Shown: one piece after another, positions 50,781 to 58,688 of the stretch
Position numbering within the stretch: the first letter of the stretch is position 1
Layout: each line of letters starts with the position of its first letter
Assembly: GCA_002331025.1 (NCBI GenBank)
Contig: DCYG01000022.1
Coordinates: forward strand, 124,001 to 188,000
Length of the DNA: 64,000 nt
DNA from: Firmicutes bacterium UBA2116
GTDB lineage: Bacteria; Bacillota; Clostridia; Tissierellales; Sedimentibacteraceae
Direction of reading: 5' to 3'
Notes under the pieces: model-generated
Database searches by the model: none
What the model was told of the DNA's origin: nothing
The model's input: only the letters and a program-made list of their open reading frames with translations
Program-made: the position numbers and the translations under genes

Positions 50781-51224
50781 ATGCTTATTATAAAAGATAT
50801 ACCATTCAGTGAGGTTTCAATTATTAAAGATTTATGGGAGAAAAACAGAAAATATCATGAGAATATTTCCGAATATTTTGGATTTTTGTATACCGATTTA
50901 GTTTTTGAAGAACGAATAAATACTTTTGATGTATATGATAAAAAACATATAAAAATTTCAATAGCAGAGAACAATGGAAAATTATCAGGTTATTGCATTT
51001 CAACCTTTGAGGGAACAAATGGAGAAACACATACTTTGCATGTAGATGTAAATGAGCGAAATAACGGAATAGGCAGAAAATTAATGGATGCCCATATAAA
51101 TTGGTTGAAAAATAATGGTTGTAAGTCTATTAATATAACAGTGGCTATTGAAAATACAAATACTATAGACTTTTATAAATCTTTAGGATTTAGAGCAAAT
51201 ACACTTGAAATGAAATTGACTTAA
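50781..51224 (+). CDS. GNAT-family N-acetyltransferase
   Basis: 147 aa. MLIIKDIPFSEVSIIKDLWE, the loop VDVNERNNGIGRKLMDAHIN and NTIDFYKSLGFRANTLEMKL, typical for GNATs of the aminoglycoside 6'-N-acetyltransferase-like sort. ATG 50781 follows CGGGAGGTTATT. Confidence 0.88.
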   Translation: MLIIKDIPFSEVSIIKDLWEKNRKYHENISEYFGFLYTDLVFEERINTFDVYDKKHIKISIAENNGKLSGYCISTFEGTNGETHTLHVDVNERNNGIGRKLMDAHINWLKNNGCKSINITVAIENTNTIDFYKSLGFRANTLEMKLT

Positions 51225-51273
51225 AATAAAAAATCTATAATCATAATAGAGCATGAATTAAAAGGAGGTTCAA

Positions 51274-51663
51274 ATGATTATAAAAAGATACTCTGCAACA
51301 GATGAAATGCCTTTATTTGGCCTGCTCAGGGAGCAGGGAGATGAATGGAGCGATTATCACGGCGAAAAGGGACATGCCAAATATTTAAGGGCATTAGAAT
51401 CAAGTGTTACTTATTTAGCTTATGATGGCAGTATACTGTGCGGATATGCTCGATGTCGTGAAGATGACGGTTTTGGTGTTTATGTTTACGATTTACTTGT
51501 AAGAAAAACTCATCGAGGAAAGAAAATTGGAAAAATGCTTATGGAAGAGGCTTGTAAGGATTTTTCAGATCAACCTGTATATGTGATGAGTGATGTAGAC
51601 ACATATTATGAAAAGCTTGGCTACAAAAGAGAAGGGTCAATATTTGAAGTTAAATATATATGA
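51274..51663 (+). CDS. GNAT-family N-acetyltransferase (paralog 2)
   Basis: 129 aa; nearly the same protein as the one at 47054-47440 (shared block CREDDGFGVYVYDLLVRKT). ATG follows AAAAGGAGGTTCAA, and the ribosome binding site region is almost identical to that of the paralog, so the duplicated unit included the 5' flank. About 4.2 kb separates the copies. Confidence 0.87.
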   Translation: MIIKRYSATDEMPLFGLLREQGDEWSDYHGEKGHAKYLRALESSVTYLAYDGSILCGYARCREDDGFGVYVYDLLVRKTHRGKKIGKMLMEEACKDFSDQPVYVMSDVDTYYEKLGYKREGSIFEVKYI

Positions 51664-51760
51664 AGTATTGAATATTCCAGTCAACTTTTATGAAACAAAC
51701 AGAAAGTTTTGAACTACTTAACTATTTATATTGTTATTCATTTTAAGAAGGAGTGGGTAC

Positions 51761-52279
51761 ATGAATGCATTTTTCACAGTAATACCACTTATAATTATAA
51801 GGTTTGGAATTTTAAGCATATTAGACAAGGAGGCGTTAAAACGTGCGGCTTTTTTCGCTCCACTGATTGGAATAGAAAAAGCTGCACACTTGTTTTATCA
51901 GATTTCAAACATACTGATTTTTATATATCTGTGCTTCCTGAAGATCACGACTGATTCATACTGGTTTTATGTAGGTTTGGTGATATATGGATTAGGAGTA
52001 TTATTGTGTCTTATATCCGTATCAAATTTTGCTACACCTTCGGAGAAGGGTATCAATCTTAAAGGACTCTATCGGATTTCCCGCAATCCGATGTATGTGG
52101 CATATTTTGTTTATTTTTTTGGTTGTGTTCTGCTTACTCAGTCATTGATATTGCTTGTAATACTATTAGTTTTTCAAATATCAGCTCACTGGATTATCCT
52201 ATCAGAAGAAAGATGGTGCATAAAGAAATTCGGGGAAGAGTACATAAATTATATGAATAAAGTACGGCGTTATATTTAG
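51761..52279 (+). CDS. ICMT/PEMT-type membrane methyltransferase
   Basis: 172 aa, about five helices. The SAM-binding end has GLYRISRNPMYVAYFV and SEERWCIKKFGEEYINYMNK, the usual motif of the phospholipid/isoprenylcysteine methyltransferase group. Substrate unknown. Start ATG 51761 after AAGAAGGAGTGGGTAC. Confidence 0.85.
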   Translation: MNAFFTVIPLIIIRFGILSILDKEALKRAAFFAPLIGIEKAAHLFYQISNILIFIYLCFLKITTDSYWFYVGLVIYGLGVLLCLISVSNFATPSEKGINLKGLYRISRNPMYVAYFVYFFGCVLLTQSLILLVILLVFQISAHWIILSEERWCIKKFGEEYINYMNKVRRYI

Positions 52280-52307
52280 AAATTCATAAATATATTCATC
52301 AAATGAG

Positions 52308-52471
52308 CAATCTTCTATACAAATCATCTGGTAAAGATAGAGGATTGGTCGGCGCTTATGGATACTTCCTCTGCGGTGGCAATGGCTTCTACATTGCTTC
52401 TTGTAGTTACAATTGTACTTAATGCGGTTGTATTTGTTGTGTATCACGGGAAAAAGTCAAAAGACAAATAA
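52308..52471 (+). pseudogene. C-terminal fragment of a transporter-like protein (PstA-like, tentative)
   Basis: The open frame after a TGA reads AIFYTNHLVKIEDWSALMDT, SSAVAMASTLLLVVTIVLNA, VVFVVYHGKKSKDK. One C-terminal helix with a basic tail and A-rich entry resembles the last helix of PstA-type permeases. No ribosome binding site before ATG 52358. Fragment likely; family uncertain. Confidence 0.4.
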
Positions 52472-52519
52472 ACAAGAATTCGAAGTGCAGATTTTTTTTA
52501 TAAATAGGAGGATTTGAGA

Positions 52520-52873
52520 ATGAAGCCAAAAGAAGTTTTGCAAATGTTTGTTGATGCTTTCAATCAGGCCGATACTGAAGCTCTGTCTTTGCTCTATGCC
52601 GAAGATGCCATCAACCATCAAGTTGCAAATGAGCCGATCTTTGGTCGTGAAAATATTAAAAAGATGTTTGAGAATGAATTCGCACAAGCAAAGATGGTTT
52701 GTATTGTAGAAAACATGTTTGAGGATGGGCAATGGGCAATTATGGAATGGCGTGATCCCCTCGGACTGCGCGGTTGCGGATTTTTTCAGGTTGTGAATGA
52801 TAAAATCATTTTCCAACGTGGATACTGGGATAAGCTCTCCTTCATGAAACAACATGGGTTACCGATTGAGTAA
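52520..52873 (+). CDS. NTF2/SnoaL-like protein
   Basis: 117 aa, cone-shaped alpha-beta barrel. EVLQMFVDAFNQADTEALSL, YAEDAINHQVANEPIFGREN and AIMEWRDPLGLRGCGFFQVV fit the SnoaL-like group (isomerase or dehydratase fold). The start ATG 52520 follows AGGAGG with 8 nt spacing. Last intact gene of the array. Confidence 0.82.
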   Translation: MKPKEVLQMFVDAFNQADTEALSLLYAEDAINHQVANEPIFGRENIKKMFENEFAQAKMVCIVENMFEDGQWAIMEWRDPLGLRGCGFFQVVNDKIIFQRGYWDKLSFMKQHGLPIE

Positions 52874-52900
52874 CACAACTTGAGTGTAATAGAAATTCGC

Positions 52901-52967
52901 TAAATTCTAATTTATCTGCATATTACATATACTTAGCAGTTTATATTGCCGGACAAATTAGAATTTA
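52901..52967. repeat. 13-bp inverted repeat with 41-nt loop
   Basis: TAAATTCTAATTT (52901-52913) and AAATTAGAATTTA (52955-52967) are perfect inverse complements. The right arm and the GAGGTGA after it also occur at 34775 before another GNAT. Could be a small mobile or recombination element. Confidence 0.5.
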
Positions 52968-52980
52968 TTGAGGTGAAATA

Positions 52981-53052
52981 GTGATTAGAAAAACATTTGA
53001 AAATGATATTACAAGGATTGCGGAAATAATAATAAGTCTCAAGGTCTTTTAA
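52981..53052 (+). pseudogene. N-terminal fragment of a GNAT gene
   Basis: GTG 52981 after TTGAGGTGAAATA opens 23 codons, VIRKTFENDITRIAEIIISL then KVF and stop. It has the look of a GNAT first strand and helix; the rest is missing. Confidence 0.5.
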
Positions 53053-53054
53053 GT

Positions 53055-53174
53055 ATGTTTAACTCTTCAAAACCTGATTTGGAAAAGAAAGTGGACAAGG
53101 CATTAGAGAAGGGTGCAAAAACTCCTGATGAATTAATTAAAGATTTTGAAGACGCTGCATTGACAGAAGATTAA
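53055..53174 (+). CDS. Small ORF or C-terminal fragment
   Basis: 39 codons: MFNSSKPDLEKKVDKALEKG, AKTPDELIKDFEDAALTED. Charged helical. CAAGG lies about 10 nt upstream, so it could be translated, but the frame is open further upstream (NNKSQGLLS), which suits a fragment equally well. Not recognised. Confidence 0.3.
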   Translation: MFNSSKPDLEKKVDKALEKGAKTPDELIKDFEDAALTED

Positions 53175-53192
53175 TTTGAACAATCCTATACA

Positions 53193-53253
53193 TAAATAAA
53201 ACTGATAAGCTGCCTTTGATATGATGTTGTTCTAAGGCAGCTTGTCAGTTTTT
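53193..53253. terminator. Bidirectional terminator closing the accessory array
   Basis: ACTGATAAGCTGCCTT (53201-53216) pairs with AAGGCAGCTTGTCAGT (53234-53249), 16 pairs with one G-T. An A run lies before and a T run after, so it works for both the array and the minus-strand genes that end here. Confidence 0.88.
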
Positions 53254-53265
53254 CAGTTTTTCAGT

Positions 53266-54015
53266 TTATTTAATATTGTTGACTGCCTCACTTATGGCGA
53301 GAACATAGCTTTGCAAGATATCCTTATCAGTCGACAAAAACTTTGACCTTAAGCCCTCAGATATTTCCATCTGTACTCCACGTTCGTCTATATTCCTGTT
53401 CACTATGTTATATGGAGATATACCTTCCAGTTCCCTGGGAGTATCTTTTTTTACAGTAAAGCCATGCTTAGTCAGTGATTCTTTTATTCTGTCTGCCAAT
53501 TCAGTGTCCCGGCCTCCGATATATGTGAATTCTTCTGTACCGTCGCACCCGTGTATTGATAATGTTACTTTAGATTTTGAAACCATTTCCAGTGCATATA
53601 ATTCAGCGAATTCATTTGAGGAAATATGCAGTGAAAAATTGTTTGTTCTTTTTAAACCCAGAAATGAATAGTAGTTGTAATTATTATGAAAAGCTAAGGC
53701 ATAAGCTAGTTCGGTAGTACCTTTTTCAATCTTACCTCCATGAATTGCCACAACTGTAACATCGGAATCTGTTTCCTTAACTTCAATTTCAAAATCAATA
53801 TCTTTTTGAGAGTCCAATAAAGATCTTAAATCAATAAGTTCATTTTTTTGTTCTTTTATTTTTTCACTTGCAATATCTAATTGTTTTTTCAGTCTTTCAT
53901 TCTCATACTTTAATTTTACACCTCCGTATTTTATATAAGCTGAATAACCTATCAATAAAAAGAATAAAGCAATTGTTGTAATCATCTTAATATGACTACT
54001 CATTGATTTTTTCAT
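53266..54015 (-). CDS. Poly-gamma-glutamate hydrolase family protein, membrane-anchored
   Basis: 249 aa. One N-terminal helix (MITTIALFFLLIGYSAYI), a coiled coil (about 30-70), then a zinc hydrolase domain with VTVVAIHGGKIEKGTTELAY (H and E ligands), NNFSLHISSNEFAE and KVTLSIHGCDG. Family members from phages and bacilli cut gamma-linked poly-glutamate. It is predicted to sit outside the membrane. ATG 54015 follows AAGGCGAT and overlaps the end of the NlpC/P60 gene by 20 nt, so the two are coupled. Confidence 0.8.
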   Translation of the reverse strand: MKKSMSSHIKMITTIALFFLLIGYSAYIKYGGVKLKYENERLKKQLDIASEKIKEQKNELIDLRSLLDSQKDIDFEIEVKETDSDVTVVAIHGGKIEKGTTELAYALAFHNNYNYYSFLGLKRTNNFSLHISSNEFAELYALEMVSKSKVTLSIHGCDGTEEFTYIGGRDTELADRIKESLTKHGFTVKKDTPRELEGISPYNIVNRNIDERGVQMEISEGLRSKFLSTDKDILQSYVLAISEAVNNIK

Positions 54016-55231
54016 ATCGCCTTGCTCCGACATAGTGCTGAGTCCAATAACTGTCTGAGATATTGAGATCACGAATTGCTACACCTTCGTATTTTGTCAC
54101 GATGATAAACTGTCCATTTCCGATATATAATCCTGGCAGCAGCACCTCAGATCCTTGGAAGAACAGAACATCTCCGATGTTTAAATCTTCCGTTTTTATT
54201 TCAGTTCCCAAAGCCCATTGTTGGGACGAATATCTTGGCAGATCAATATCCAGGACTGTTTTCATTATATATTGTATAAAACCGGAGTAATCAAAGCCTT
54301 CTATGGTATTTCCCCCTGATAAATAAGGTATACCCAGAGTTTTATATGCTTCTTCAACTACTCTGAAATCCATCCGTAAACTAAGAGAGTCAAAGCGTTT
54401 TACTGCTTTAAACCGATCCTGCAGATTTTGTCCTAAATAGCTGATAGTAGTCATACCTTCGTCGCCGGATGCATGTATTATATAATTATTTCCCAGATAA
54501 ATTGAAGCGTGTGATATTCCGTCAGACTGTTCTTTTTTTGAAAAATATACTACGTCTCCGGGGCGCTTGTTTTCATAAGCGATAGCTTCTCCTGCTTCAC
54601 ATTGTTTATAAGTTATGCGGGGTAAATAAATGTTTTCAGCGTCTCTGAAGACTGTCTGAACTAAATAAGAACAGTCAAAACCATCAACTGTTTCGCCGCC
54701 TAACAAATAAGGAGTTCCTATATATTTCATTGCTTCCCGAACAACTGAATTTTCATGCTCCTTATAATTTTCAGGCTGGAGATAATATATATCAGCCTTC
54801 GTCAGCCGTTTTGCACCGACATATATATCTGCCCAATATTCACTCTCAATATTTCTTTCGGCAACTCCTTCTGTAGTCTGAACTATAAACATGTTATTTC
54901 CTTTATAAATACCCGGTATAAGACTGCTTCCCCGGAAAAATACCATATCTCCTGCCTGAAGCTCTTCTTTGGAAATGGATTCGCCTATCTCATAGATCTC
55001 ATCCGAAAAGGCGGAGAGCTCTATGCCAAGAACGTCTTTAAAAACGTAGCGTACAAAACTGGTCGTATTAAAGCCTTCGTCCGGTGATTTCCCATCATAA
55101 TTATAAGGTGTTCCAAGCAGGTCCAGAGCTTTTGTTACAATCGGATCACTATATCCATAGGCTGGGACCATAATAGTAAACATAGCCAATATGACTAACC
55201 ATATAATATTTAGTTTTTTAAATTGCTTCAT
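53996..55231 (-). CDS. Exported triple NlpC/P60 protein, only the middle domain catalytic
   Basis: 411 aa with a signal peptide (LNIIWLVILAMFTIMVPAYG). Three NlpC/P60-like repeats follow. Repeat 2 has the full set: GFDCSYLVQTVF (Cys) and SHASIYLGNNYIIHA (His). In repeat 1 the Cys position reads GFNTTSFVRYVF (Thr) and in repeat 3 GFDYSGFIQYIM (Tyr), so these two are likely binding modules. NlpC/P60 enzymes cut the D-gamma-Glu to diamino acid bond of peptidoglycan. ATG 55231 follows TAGGAGAATTTAT. First gene of a two-gene operon with the gamma-PGA-hydrolase-like protein. Confidence 0.85.
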   Translation of the reverse strand: MKQFKKLNIIWLVILAMFTIMVPAYGYSDPIVTKALDLLGTPYNYDGKSPDEGFNTTSFVRYVFKDVLGIELSAFSDEIYEIGESISKEELQAGDMVFFRGSSLIPGIYKGNNMFIVQTTEGVAERNIESEYWADIYVGAKRLTKADIYYLQPENYKEHENSVVREAMKYIGTPYLLGGETVDGFDCSYLVQTVFRDAENIYLPRITYKQCEAGEAIAYENKRPGDVVYFSKKEQSDGISHASIYLGNNYIIHASGDEGMTTISYLGQNLQDRFKAVKRFDSLSLRMDFRVVEEAYKTLGIPYLSGGNTIEGFDYSGFIQYIMKTVLDIDLPRYSSQQWALGTEIKTEDLNIGDVLFFQGSEVLLPGLYIGNGQFIIVTKYEGVAIRDLNISDSYWTQHYVGARRYEKINE

Positions 55232-55341
55232 ATAAATTCTCCTAGTATAATTTACAGTCACTTTTTAGTACCCCACATAAAATTGTTTTCTCTTAACTAT
55301 TATAGTACAAAAAAAGACATAAAATCGAATCTGTAACATTT

Positions 55342-55394
55342 GTTAATATTTTAGAAATAACTTTTTATATTTTGGTAAAAGGCAGTTAATATTT
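55342..55394. promoter_or_regulatory. Direct repeat GTTAATATTT in the divergent spacer
   Basis: The 10-mer occurs at 55342 and 55385, 43 nt apart, in the spacer between the NlpC gene and the small ORF/two-component genes. OmpR-type regulators bind direct repeats, so this is a candidate site; weak because it is AT-rich. Confidence 0.3.
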
Positions 55395-55446
55395 CTGCAA
55401 TAGAATTGTTTTGTAAAGAAGATGAAATGTCAAGGAGGACAAGTTC

Positions 55447-55503
55447 ATGTTAAAAAGAAAAATTGTTAGGATTATTCCAACGCGAGTTAGGAGGCTGCAT
55501 TAG
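55447..55503 (+). CDS. 18-residue basic small ORF
   Basis: ATG 55447 lies 8 nt after AAGGAGG (55432-55438), one of the best ribosome binding sites in the window. It encodes MLKRKIVRIIPTRVRRLH (eight K/R of 18) and stops at 55501, where a terminator stem begins. The following genes have their own promoter, so this is a separate small transcript. It could be a small membrane-active or regulatory peptide, or the leader of an attenuator. No match known to me. Confidence 0.5.
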   Translation: MLKRKIVRIIPTRVRRLH

Positions 55504-55543
55504 CCCGGCATAAAGAAATAACTTCTTGTTGCCGGGCTTTTTA
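55502..55543 (+). terminator. Terminator directly after the small ORF
   Basis: AGCCCGGCA (55502-55510) pairs with TGCCGGGCT (55530-55538); an inner AAGAA/TTCTT pair extends the stem. A T run follows. The stop codon of the small ORF overlaps the stem base. Confidence 0.88.
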
Positions 55544-55577
55544 CGTATTTTGGAAGGGAACAAAAAGGCGATAAATG

Positions 55578-55606
55578 TTGACAATATAATTTTGGTCATA
55601 TATAAT
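55578..55606 (+). promoter_or_regulatory. Promoter of the two-component system
   Basis: TTGACA (55578-55583), 17-nt spacer, TATAAT (55601-55606): consensus sigma-A type. It lies after the terminator and gives a leader of about 115 nt. Confidence 0.8.
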
Positions 55607-55729
55607 TTCAAATATTAAAATATAATTTTTATAAATAAAAATTCAATCTATTTGTGAGATTACTGGAAATTTAAAATAATAAAATGTATTAATATACATA
55701 ATAATGGAAGTGCAGATAAGGGGGAAGAC

Positions 55730-56428
55730 ATGTCTTATTTGGGTAAAGTTTTAGTCGTGGATGATGATCCGAATGTATTGGAATTAGTTAAGTTATACGG
55801 AGAAAGAGAAGGCTTTAACGTTATAGGTATAAATGATGGCAATTTAGTATTATCAGTCTTTGACAGGGAGAATCCTGATGTTGTAATTCTTGATATTATG
55901 CTTCCGGGTATAGATGGGCTTACACTTTGCCGAAAATTAAGGTCCATCAGAATGATTCCTATAATTATGCTTACAGCTAAAGGAGAAGAGGCAGACCGTG
56001 TTTTAGGTCTGGAGATGGGTGCGGATGATTATGTCTCCAAGCCTTTCAGCCCAAGGGAACTTGTTGCAAGAATTAAAGCAGTTCAGCGGCGTACACAACC
56101 TATCGATGGTGCTAAATACGGTAAGTTAAAATACTGCGAACTAGAAATACAGGCTGATATCAGAAGAGTAAATATAGGTGATTCGGCAATAGAATTGACT
56201 CCCAGAGAGTTTGATTTACTCTATCATCTGGCTCAGAATCCTCGCCGTGTTTATACAAGGGATGACCTTTTGACAGCAGTCTGGGGTTATGACTATTTTG
56301 GTGATCAGCGCACGGTAGATGTTCATATTCGAAGATTAAGGGAAAAATTAAAAGGGCTGCCACATGAATATATAACGACAGTTTGGGGTGTTGGATACCA
56401 GTTTACACCTCCGTCAAAGGAGGAATGA
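55730..56428 (+). CDS. OmpR-family response regulator
   Basis: 232 aa. The receiver domain has the acid pocket (VVDDDPN), the phosphorylated Asp55 (VVILDIMLPG), and VSKPFSPREL. The C-terminal winged helix has ELTPREFDLLYHLAQNPRRV and WGYDYFGDQRTVDVHIRRLR. ATG follows AGGGGGAAGAC. It pairs with the sensor kinase 6 nt downstream. Targets unknown; the divergent peptidoglycan/PGA hydrolase operon is the nearest candidate. Confidence 0.94.
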   Translation: MSYLGKVLVVDDDPNVLELVKLYGEREGFNVIGINDGNLVLSVFDRENPDVVILDIMLPGIDGLTLCRKLRSIRMIPIIMLTAKGEEADRVLGLEMGADDYVSKPFSPRELVARIKAVQRRTQPIDGAKYGKLKYCELEIQADIRRVNIGDSAIELTPREFDLLYHLAQNPRRVYTRDDLLTAVWGYDYFGDQRTVDVHIRRLREKLKGLPHEYITTVWGVGYQFTPPSKEE

Positions 56429-56434
56429 TTCAGT

Positions 56435-58012
56435 TTGAATAAATTTACGCATGGTACATCTGTCCATAAAATTAAAGCTTTTTTACATAAAACGAAGGTT
56501 TTTTTGTATGAAATTAAAATCTTGTTGAAAAAAATGAAGCACAAATTATCAGAACAATTCAATAAGAATATATATACCAGATTACTTTTTACCAATGTAA
56601 TAGTTTTTAGCATAGCTCTTGTTTTATTAATAAATTTTTCCGGTTTCATGGTAAAGCAGTCGGTGTATGGTATGATTGAACAAGATTTATTGCGTAAATC
56701 TAAGAGAGTTAATTATGCTTTATCCAGGCAAACTACCGGATTGGAAACTGCTGTAGGAAGTCAATCCGGAACTGAGCAGGAATTATTAAAATTTTTAGCA
56801 GACAGCTTTGATGCTCGGATTACTATATTTAATCATGAGGGTACAATATTAGGTATATCAGCAGAGCAGGAAATAGTACCCGGGAGTAAAGTAGATACTA
56901 AATTTATAGAAATGCTTACAAGCGGTAAAGCCACAGTTGTACATAAAATTGATAGTGAAACCGGTCAGCTTACTTTTACGGCATTTATACCAATGGGTGA
57001 TGCTGAGAAAACAGTTGAAAATGGTATATTGTTAGAATCGCGTTCTGCCAACACAGATCTTATTTTAAATAAAATGGGCTTGTTTCTGTATGTCGGTGGA
57101 ATAATTATTTTAATGGTTGTTATAGTTGTTTCTGTTTATTTAGCAATGTGTATTTCAAAACCTATTACACGATTAGCTACCAGTATAGCAGAATACAATG
57201 GCGGCAATTATATATTAAATAATGAAAAGTATTCATTAGATGAAATAAATGTTATTTCAGAGCAAATTAAAAAATTGACTGTAACTTTAGAAAACATTCA
57301 GTCAAAAAGCAGTAAAATAGAAGGAGAAAGAACAAGATTATTTGCAGAAATATCTCATGAATTACGTACTCCGCTTACAGCTGTTCAAGGCTTTGCCGAA
57401 GCTGTCCGTGACGGTATGGCCGAAGATAAAGCATTGCAGGATAAGTATTTAGATATGATTTGCACGCAGACACATCATATTACAAGACTGGTAGATGATA
57501 TATTGTCATTAAGCCGGTTGGAAAGCGGTGACATCGCTGTAGAAAAACTTCCGTTGGATTTAGCAGCCTTAGCTCAGGGTGTAGTCATGTCTATGGAAGG
57601 GATAGCAAAAGTCAATAACAGCACTATTATATTTACGAAGAAATCAGATAAATCGGTAGTTCTGGGAGATGTTGACCGTATGGAACAAATCATCAGGAAT
57701 TTGCTGAAAAATGCAATCAATGCTACTGATAACGGAAGTATAAACGTTATAATAGAAACGTATGAGAATGAAGTTCAGCTCACAATTAAAGATAATGGCA
57801 TTGGTATTTCTCCTGATGAACTTCCGCATATCTGGGATAGATTTTATAGTGTCAAAAACCAGCGTAACACAGATTCAGCAATAAAAGGAACCGGTTTAGG
57901 TCTGGTAATTGTTAAAAAACTTGTTCAGCTTCAGGACGGGAAGATTGATGTTGAAAGCCAACCGGGAAAAGGTACGGAATTTTGTTTAAGCTTTCCGGCA
58001 TTTACTGATTGA
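56435..58012 (+). CDS. Sensor histidine kinase
   Basis: 525 aa. A basic N-terminal stretch of about 48 residues is followed by a first helix (LLFTNVIVFSIALVLLINFS), an extracellular domain of about 130 residues, a second helix (GLFLYVGGIIILMVVIVVSV), HAMP, HisKA with ISHELRTPLTAVQGFAEA (His308) and HATPase with KNAINATDNGS, KDNGIGISPDELPHIWDRFY and KGTGLGLVIVKKL. Start TTG 56435 after AAAGGAGGAA; the long basic head before the first helix is unusual, so a later start is possible. Partner of the regulator upstream. Confidence 0.93.
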   Translation: MNKFTHGTSVHKIKAFLHKTKVFLYEIKILLKKMKHKLSEQFNKNIYTRLLFTNVIVFSIALVLLINFSGFMVKQSVYGMIEQDLLRKSKRVNYALSRQTTGLETAVGSQSGTEQELLKFLADSFDARITIFNHEGTILGISAEQEIVPGSKVDTKFIEMLTSGKATVVHKIDSETGQLTFTAFIPMGDAEKTVENGILLESRSANTDLILNKMGLFLYVGGIIILMVVIVVSVYLAMCISKPITRLATSIAEYNGGNYILNNEKYSLDEINVISEQIKKLTVTLENIQSKSSKIEGERTRLFAEISHELRTPLTAVQGFAEAVRDGMAEDKALQDKYLDMICTQTHHITRLVDDILSLSRLESGDIAVEKLPLDLAALAQGVVMSMEGIAKVNNSTIIFTKKSDKSVVLGDVDRMEQIIRNLLKNAINATDNGSINVIIETYENEVQLTIKDNGIGISPDELPHIWDRFYSVKNQRNTDSAIKGTGLGLVIVKKLVQLQDGKIDVESQPGKGTEFCLSFPAFTD

Positions 58013-58365
58013 GATAAAACAAATTATACGCAAATACTGCATAAATATTTTTGAGATTTTTGTTTTTGAAGAATGGGGTAATTTCAATTAATTTTTAAAA
58101 TTTTCATCAGGAATTTATGTAGATTTCAGAGCAAAACCCGAAAAAAATGGCAATTTCAGAATTTTACAATTTGAATATATATACAGTTTTTAATCATCAA
58201 GAGTTAAACACCACTCCTGTATAGCATTACTATTATTATATTCTTTAATACGTAAGTTGTTACAGCTTGTTTCAGAAAATAACATATATGTGTGAGCCGG
58301 TGATATGATATACATACCTCTGCAGAAGAAAATGGAATTGACATTTCAAGTTGAGTGTGATAGCA
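58013..58365. other. Spacer without a recognisable gene
   Basis: AT-rich spacer after the sensor kinase. I see no ORF with a ribosome binding site, no terminator with a T run and no repeat shared with the rest of the window. Confidence 0.6.
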
Positions 58366-58395
58366 TTGCTTTAACTTAAAACAAAAGGCTATAAT
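58366..58395 (+). promoter_or_regulatory. Promoter of the T-box transcript
   Basis: TTGCTT (58366-58371), 18-nt spacer, TATAAT (58390-58395). Confidence 0.6.
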
Positions 58396-58399
58396 GAGG

Positions 58400-58655
58400 A
58401 ATAGTAAGTATTAGGGATTTCACAGAGAGAAGATGATTGGTGTGAATCTTCATTGATCTGATATTGAAGCAGTCTCGGAGCCGTGAACCGAACAGAAAAA
58501 TCCCAGTAGGCTTCAACGGAGTTCCACCGTTATTCAGGAAACAATATCGGAAATATCCCGTATTGATAGAGTGCAGAGAAATCTGAAGTTAGGTGGTAAC
58601 ACGGACATAACAGTTCGCCCTAAGTTGACAATAAGTCAGCTTAGGGCTTTTTTGT
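58400..58655 (+). promoter_or_regulatory. T-box riboswitch, specifier GCA (alanine)
   Basis: T-box leaders sense uncharged tRNA and open transcription of the gene after them. Visible parts: Stem I base with CACAGAGAG and apical GGTGTGAA; the specifier GCA at 58469-58471 in TGAA-GCA-GTCTC; the T-box AGGTGGTAACACGG at 58591 whose TGGT pairs with the ACCA end of a tRNA with discriminator A, as in tRNA-Ala; and the terminator GCCCTAAG...CTTAGGGC with T run at 58617-58653, with which the antiterminator competes. The specifier, the discriminator base and the gene downstream all agree on alanine. Confidence 0.9.
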
Positions 58656-58688
58656 TTTTGGTAAATAAATTAGGAAGGAGTAATATTA

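Noticed and set aside
27264..53260. Prophage or ICE as explanation of the accessory part
   Set aside because: No integrase, terminase, capsid, relaxase or conjugation gene is visible; the RhuM remnant at 61786 is alone and lies outside the array.
55730..58012. VanR/VanS-type assignment of the two-component system
   Set aside because: The general OmpR/HisKA features do not separate it from PhoP/PhoR and other types, and no vanH/A/X or vanY-like gene is adjacent.
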